Assembly (NCBI GenBank): GCA_016201685.1
Contig: JACQCJ010000038.1
Location: forward strand, 1-12,576
Direction: 5' to 3'
Origin: Candidatus Peregrinibacteria bacterium
GTDB taxonomy: Bacteria > Patescibacteriota > Gracilibacteria > Peribacterales > Peribacteraceae
DNA: 12,576 nt
Shown here: piece by piece, positions 6,918-12,576 of the stretch
How the letters are laid out: each line of letters starts with the position of its first letter
How positions within the stretch are numbered: position 1 is the stretch's first letter
Translations under genes and position numbers: made by a program
The notes under the pieces: model-generated
What the model saw: only the letters and a program-made list of their open reading frames with translations
Databases searched by the model: none
What the model was told of the DNA's origin: nothing

Positions 6918-7013
6918 ATGGCTACATGGTTCTATGGTCAAATGGTTCGCAAGCGATTTCCGAAGTGCCATCTCCATTCTTGTAGCCATGTAACCATGTA
7001 ACAATGTAGCCAT
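6918..7013. repeat. Octamer inverted-arm element upstream of rpoC
   Basis: Left arm (6918-6949) is four exact-period 8-bp units of form ATGGNNNN. Right arm (6982-7013) is four 8-bp units of form NNNNCCAT (one reads GTAACAAT), i.e. the inverted orientation. A 32-bp core separates them. The whole element is the approximate reverse complement of the element at 11531-11641. It ends 44 bp before the rpoC ATG. Confidence 0.75.
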
Positions 7014-7057
7014 TTTTATCTTCACTGCATTTCTCTTCATCCATTCCCATCTCGAAT

Positions 7058-10927
<3,870 letters not shown>

Positions 10928-10932
10928 TGACT

Positions 10933-11031
10933 GGTTATTCGTTACTGGTTTTTGGTTCTTTTCTTCATTGCAGGATCATCAGTTCGCTCTTGGTTTCTGA
11001 ACTAGAAACCAAGAACCAGTAACCAAAAACC
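10933..11031. repeat. Heptamer inverted-arm element between rpoC and rpsL
   Basis: Left arm (10933-10960) has four 7-bp units near GGTTNTT. Right arm (11004-11031) has four units of form ANNAACC (AGAAACC, AAGAACC and two more), in the inverted orientation. Inside, TCTTGGTTTCT (10988-10998) and AGAAACCAAGA (11004-11014) form a perfect 11-bp stem with a 5-nt loop. There is no T-tract on either strand, so it is not a standard terminator. Confidence 0.7.
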
Positions 11032-11045
11032 TGGCCGAACATACC

Positions 11046-11074
11046 TTTACTTCCAATCCTCTCCCTTCTACTAT
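11046..11074 (+). promoter_or_regulatory. Promoter of rpsL
   Basis: TTTACT (11046-11051, 4/6), 17-bp spacer, TACTAT (11069-11074, 5/6 match). The predicted start near 11081 leaves a leader of only about 8 nt before the ATG at 11089. It lies just outside the heptamer element. Confidence 0.55.
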
Positions 11075-11088
11075 CCACCAACCGTGCT

Positions 11089-11508
11089 ATGCCTACCGTC
11101 AATCAGCTCATACGCAAGCGCCGCAGAGACAAGCGCCAGAAATCGAAAACTCCCGCGCTCCAAACTGCATGGAATTCCCTCAATATGCGCAACATTCCGC
11201 TCGCCAATGGCGCCCCCTTCAAGCGGGGAGTGTGCATCAAGGTGACGACGATGACGCCCAAGAAGCCGAACTCCGCGCTCCGGAAGATCGCGCGCGTTCG
11301 CCTCACCAACGGCAACGAGGTGAAGGCGTACATCATGGGCGAAGGGCACAATCTCCAGGAGCACTCGGTGGTCCTCGTGCGCGGCGGCCGCGTGAAGGAT
11401 CTCCCGGGAGTCCGCTACCACATCATCCGCGGCGTGCTGGATACCGAAGGCGTTCGCGATCGCAAACAAGGACGATCGAGGTATGGTGCGAAGCGACCCA
11501 AGGCCTGA
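11089..11508 (+). CDS. rpsL: 30S ribosomal protein S12
   Basis: 139 residues, against about 124 in E. coli. MPTVNQLIRK, TPKKPNSALRK, GEGHNLQEHSVVLVRGG and VKDLPGVRYH are diagnostic. S12 sits at the decoding centre. Lys58, Lys103 and Pro106 (E. coli Lys43, Lys88 and Pro91 counting Met) are the wild-type residues at the classical streptomycin sites. Asp104 is the residue methylthiolated by RimO in other bacteria. Residues about 26-41, between TPALQ and APFKRGVC, are an insertion of about 15 residues relative to E. coli and Thermus. It follows rpoC by 161 bp with its own promoter and precedes rpsG by 145 bp. No Shine-Dalgarno. Confidence 0.98.
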   Translation: MPTVNQLIRKRRRDKRQKSKTPALQTAWNSLNMRNIPLANGAPFKRGVCIKVTTMTPKKPNSALRKIARVRLTNGNEVKAYIMGEGHNLQEHSVVLVRGGRVKDLPGVRYHIIRGVLDTEGVRDRKQGRSRYGAKRPKA

Positions 11509-11530
11509 TCTTTTTTCATTATTTCACCTC

Positions 11531-11641
11531 ATGGTTACATGGCTACATGGTTACATTGTTGGCCAAGCCTGTAGTCAAGTAACCTCCATTCAACTCTGAG
11601 AATCGCTTGCGAACCATTTGACCATCTAACCATTTAACAAT
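11531..11641. repeat. Octamer inverted-arm element between rpsL and rpsG
   Basis: Left arm (11531-11562) is four 8-bp units of form ATGGYTAC (the last degenerate). Right arm (11610-11641) is four units of form NNNNCCAT (the last TTAACAAT). The 47-bp core ends in AATCGCTTG, and 11601-11625 is identical to the reverse complement of 6934-6958. The element ends 12 bp before the rpsG ATG, where a ribosome would normally bind. Confidence 0.75.
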
Positions 11642-11653
11642 TTCTTTCGTACT

Positions 11654-12115
11654 ATGTCCAAGCCCATCAAAGCGTACATCCCCGTCGGTTCCGATCCTCT
11701 CGTCGAGAAGTTCATCTGCTGCCTCATGAAGCGCGGCAAGAAGTCGACCGCCCGCAGGATTTTCGGCTCAACCCTCGAGATCATCAAGATGCGCACCAAG
11801 GATGCGCCGCTCGAAGTCTTCAGCAAGGCTCTTCTCAACGTTACCCCCTTGGTCGAGGTCCGTCCCAAGCGCGTCGCCGGGTCCGTCTACCAAGTGCCGG
11901 TCGAAGTGCCGCCCAAGCGCCAGCAAGCGCTCAGCATCCGCTGGATCCTCACCGCCGCGCGCGACCGCAAGGGCGTCCCCATGGCCCACAAGCTCGCCCT
12001 CGAGCTCCTCGATGCCTCCGCCGACCAGGGCAATGCGGTCAAGAAGAAGCAGGATGTGTTGAAGATGGCCCAAGCCAACAAGGCGTTTGCGCACCTCGCC
12101 AAGCAGAGGGAGTGA
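11654..12115 (+). CDS. rpsG: 30S ribosomal protein S7
   Basis: 153 residues, close to the usual 156. RPKRVAGSVYQVPVEV and the RW-x-L-x2-AR segment are the S7 signature; S7 binds the 3' major domain of 16S rRNA and nucleates head assembly. Follows rpsL as in the classical str operon, but the 145-bp spacer is almost filled by the 8-bp element and no promoter or Shine-Dalgarno is obvious, so it is probably read through from rpsL. No fusA follows, unlike the common rpsL-rpsG-fusA order. Confidence 0.97.
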   Translation: MSKPIKAYIPVGSDPLVEKFICCLMKRGKKSTARRIFGSTLEIIKMRTKDAPLEVFSKALLNVTPLVEVRPKRVAGSVYQVPVEVPPKRQQALSIRWILTAARDRKGVPMAHKLALELLDASADQGNAVKKKQDVLKMAQANKAFAHLAKQRE

Positions 12116-12130
12116 GGGTACACTTGAAAG

Positions 12131-12136
12131 TATAAT
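12131..12136 (+). promoter_or_regulatory. Consensus -10 box of the small ribbon-helix-helix-like gene
   Basis: Perfect TATAAT starting 15 nt after the rpsG stop. No good -35 at standard spacing (TTGAAA at 12124-12129 abuts it). The predicted start near 12143 gives a pyrimidine-rich leader of about 21 nt without a Shine-Dalgarno. Confidence 0.45.
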
Positions 12137-12163
12137 CGCAGTGAAATTTGCTCCTTCTTCTCT

Positions 12164-12328
12164 ATGGCAGTGACCATTGATATACCGTTGCCGTCGGAGT
12201 TGATCCGGTCCATCAAGAGGAAGGCGAAAAAGGCGAACATCACTCTCAACGCCTATCTCCTCAGAATTGTCGCGCGCAGAGCACACATAAAAATTCCGAA
12301 GAAATACCTCAATGAACGACCGAGTTGA
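12164..12328 (+). CDS. Small ribbon-helix-helix-like protein
   Basis: 54 residues: ATG 12164 to TGA 12326-12328. The layout is that of a ribbon-helix-helix DNA-binding protein: a short strand (VTIDIPLP), a basic helix (residues about 11-25, SELIRSIKRKAKKA), then a second helix (about 27-40, TLNAYLLRIVARR). Such proteins bind DNA as dimers through the strand and often regulate their own operon or act as antitoxins. No partner toxin is seen in the 100 bp downstream, which instead holds a terminator and the end of a transposase. Preceded by a perfect TATAAT. Assignment rests on fold pattern only. Confidence 0.6.
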   Translation: MAVTIDIPLPSELIRSIKRKAKKANITLNAYLLRIVARRAHIKIPKKYLNERPS

Positions 12329-12334
12329 TGTGAA

Positions 12335-12368
12335 GAACAAGAAACGAGCCCACCAGGTGGCAGGCTCG
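12335..12368 (-). terminator. Rho-independent terminator of the IS630-type transposase
   Basis: CGAGCC (12345-12350) and GGCTCG (12363-12368) form the outer stem and CCAC/GTGG extends it inside. Read on the - strand the hairpin is followed by TTTCTTGTTC (12344-12335), a T-rich run typical of intrinsic termination. On the + strand no T-tract follows, though the hairpin could still protect the 3' end of the small gene's mRNA. Confidence 0.6.
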
Positions 12369-12423
12369 TCTCACGAAAAGGTTCGATGGGCGATTGTTGG
12401 AAGGAGGCCTAGTAGATAATTCT

Positions 12424-12576
12424 CTAAGTTTCTGCATATAGAGAAGGAAATGTTTTCGCGGCCTTCTCCTTCGTGAATTTCCAGGTGATGCAGCAGCGAT
12501 GCTCGTTGCGTTTCTTCGTCCATGCTCGCACCTCCCGTTCCATCTTGTCCGCCGAGGGGATACGACGGTTCAAGCA
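12424..12576 (-). mobile_element. IS630-family transposase, C-terminal end only
   Basis: Fifty codons on the - strand run from the right edge to a TAG at 12424-12426. The peptide contains NRRIPSADKMEREVRAW, then TKKRNEH, then ITWKFTKEKAA and a final LY. This matches the tail of IS630/Tc1-like DDE transposases (typical pattern LN-x-RIP, W-x5-RN, I-x-W-x-FT-x2-DAR-x-KL-x2-LYP). The catalytic DDE residues lie outside the window, so intactness cannot be judged. Terminal inverted repeats are not identifiable in the 55 bp between stop and terminator. It sits downstream of rpsG where fusA is often found. Confidence 0.75.

Noticed and set aside
6785..6985. 66-codon + strand ORF before rpoC
   Set aside because: It overlaps the promoter-like site and palindrome at its start and the 8-bp repeat arm at its end; no family resemblance.
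6918..7013. CRISPR array
   Set aside because: Units are 7-8 bp with no spacers of 25-40 bp between identical repeats, and arms are inverted; not CRISPR.
10933..11031. Rho-independent terminator after rpoC
   Set aside because: The 11-bp stem at 10988-11014 is not followed by a T-tract on either strand.
11618..11646. Promoter for rpsG using TTGACC inside the repeat arm
   Set aside because: TTGACC (11618-11623) is a good -35 match, but no acceptable -10 lies 16-18 bp downstream; the hexamer recurs simply because of the 8-bp unit.

Overview
The window looks like chromosomal DNA of a Patescibacteria/CPR bacterium, most like the Peregrinibacteria/Peribacteria group. This is an inference from four traits: giant Ser-linker/Cys-rich surface proteins with DUF4215-type repeats, a ribosomal protein S12 with an N-terminal insertion, an rpoC with no rpoB beside it, and starts that lack Shine-Dalgarno sequences. 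TGA is used as a stop (for example in rpsL and rpsG), so the Gracilibacteria/Absconditabacteria recoded code does not apply.

Region 1 (1-5244, + strand) holds two tandem genes for secreted, cysteine-rich proteins. The first is cut by the left edge. Its N-terminal half consists of small Cys modules separated by Ser-rich linkers, its C-terminal half of twelve DUF4215-like repeats, and it ends in a hydrophobic segment plus five arginines. The second has a signal peptide, three knottin-like Cys modules, three copies of a Cys module also found in the first gene, and three C-terminal S-layer homology (SLH) segments. Together they look like a cell-surface module that is disulphide-stabilised and envelope-anchored.

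Region 2 (5380-6768) holds three small genes: a divergent single-pass membrane protein (- strand), a zinc-ribbon protein and a short lipoprotein. The first two share overlapping back-to-back promoters. The lipoprotein appears to be transcribed as a leaderless mRNA.

Region 3 (7058-12115, + strand) is a remnant of the rpo/str cluster: rpoC, rpsL, rpsG. Neither rpoB nor fusA is next to it. Downstream come a 54-aa ribbon-helix-helix-like gene with a perfect TATAAT and, on the - strand at the right edge, the C-terminal end of an IS630-family transposase behind its own terminator.

The most unusual signal is in the spacers. Four intergenic regions contain elements of about 84-111 bp built from two arms of degenerate 7-bp or 8-bp tandem units, with the right arm in inverted orientation to the left. 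A fifth spacer holds a single heptamer arm. The two 8-bp elements are inverted copies of each other, share an identical 25-bp stretch and bracket rpoC-rpsL. No start codon visible in the window has a convincing Shine-Dalgarno, and several predicted promoters imply leaders of 0-8 nt.
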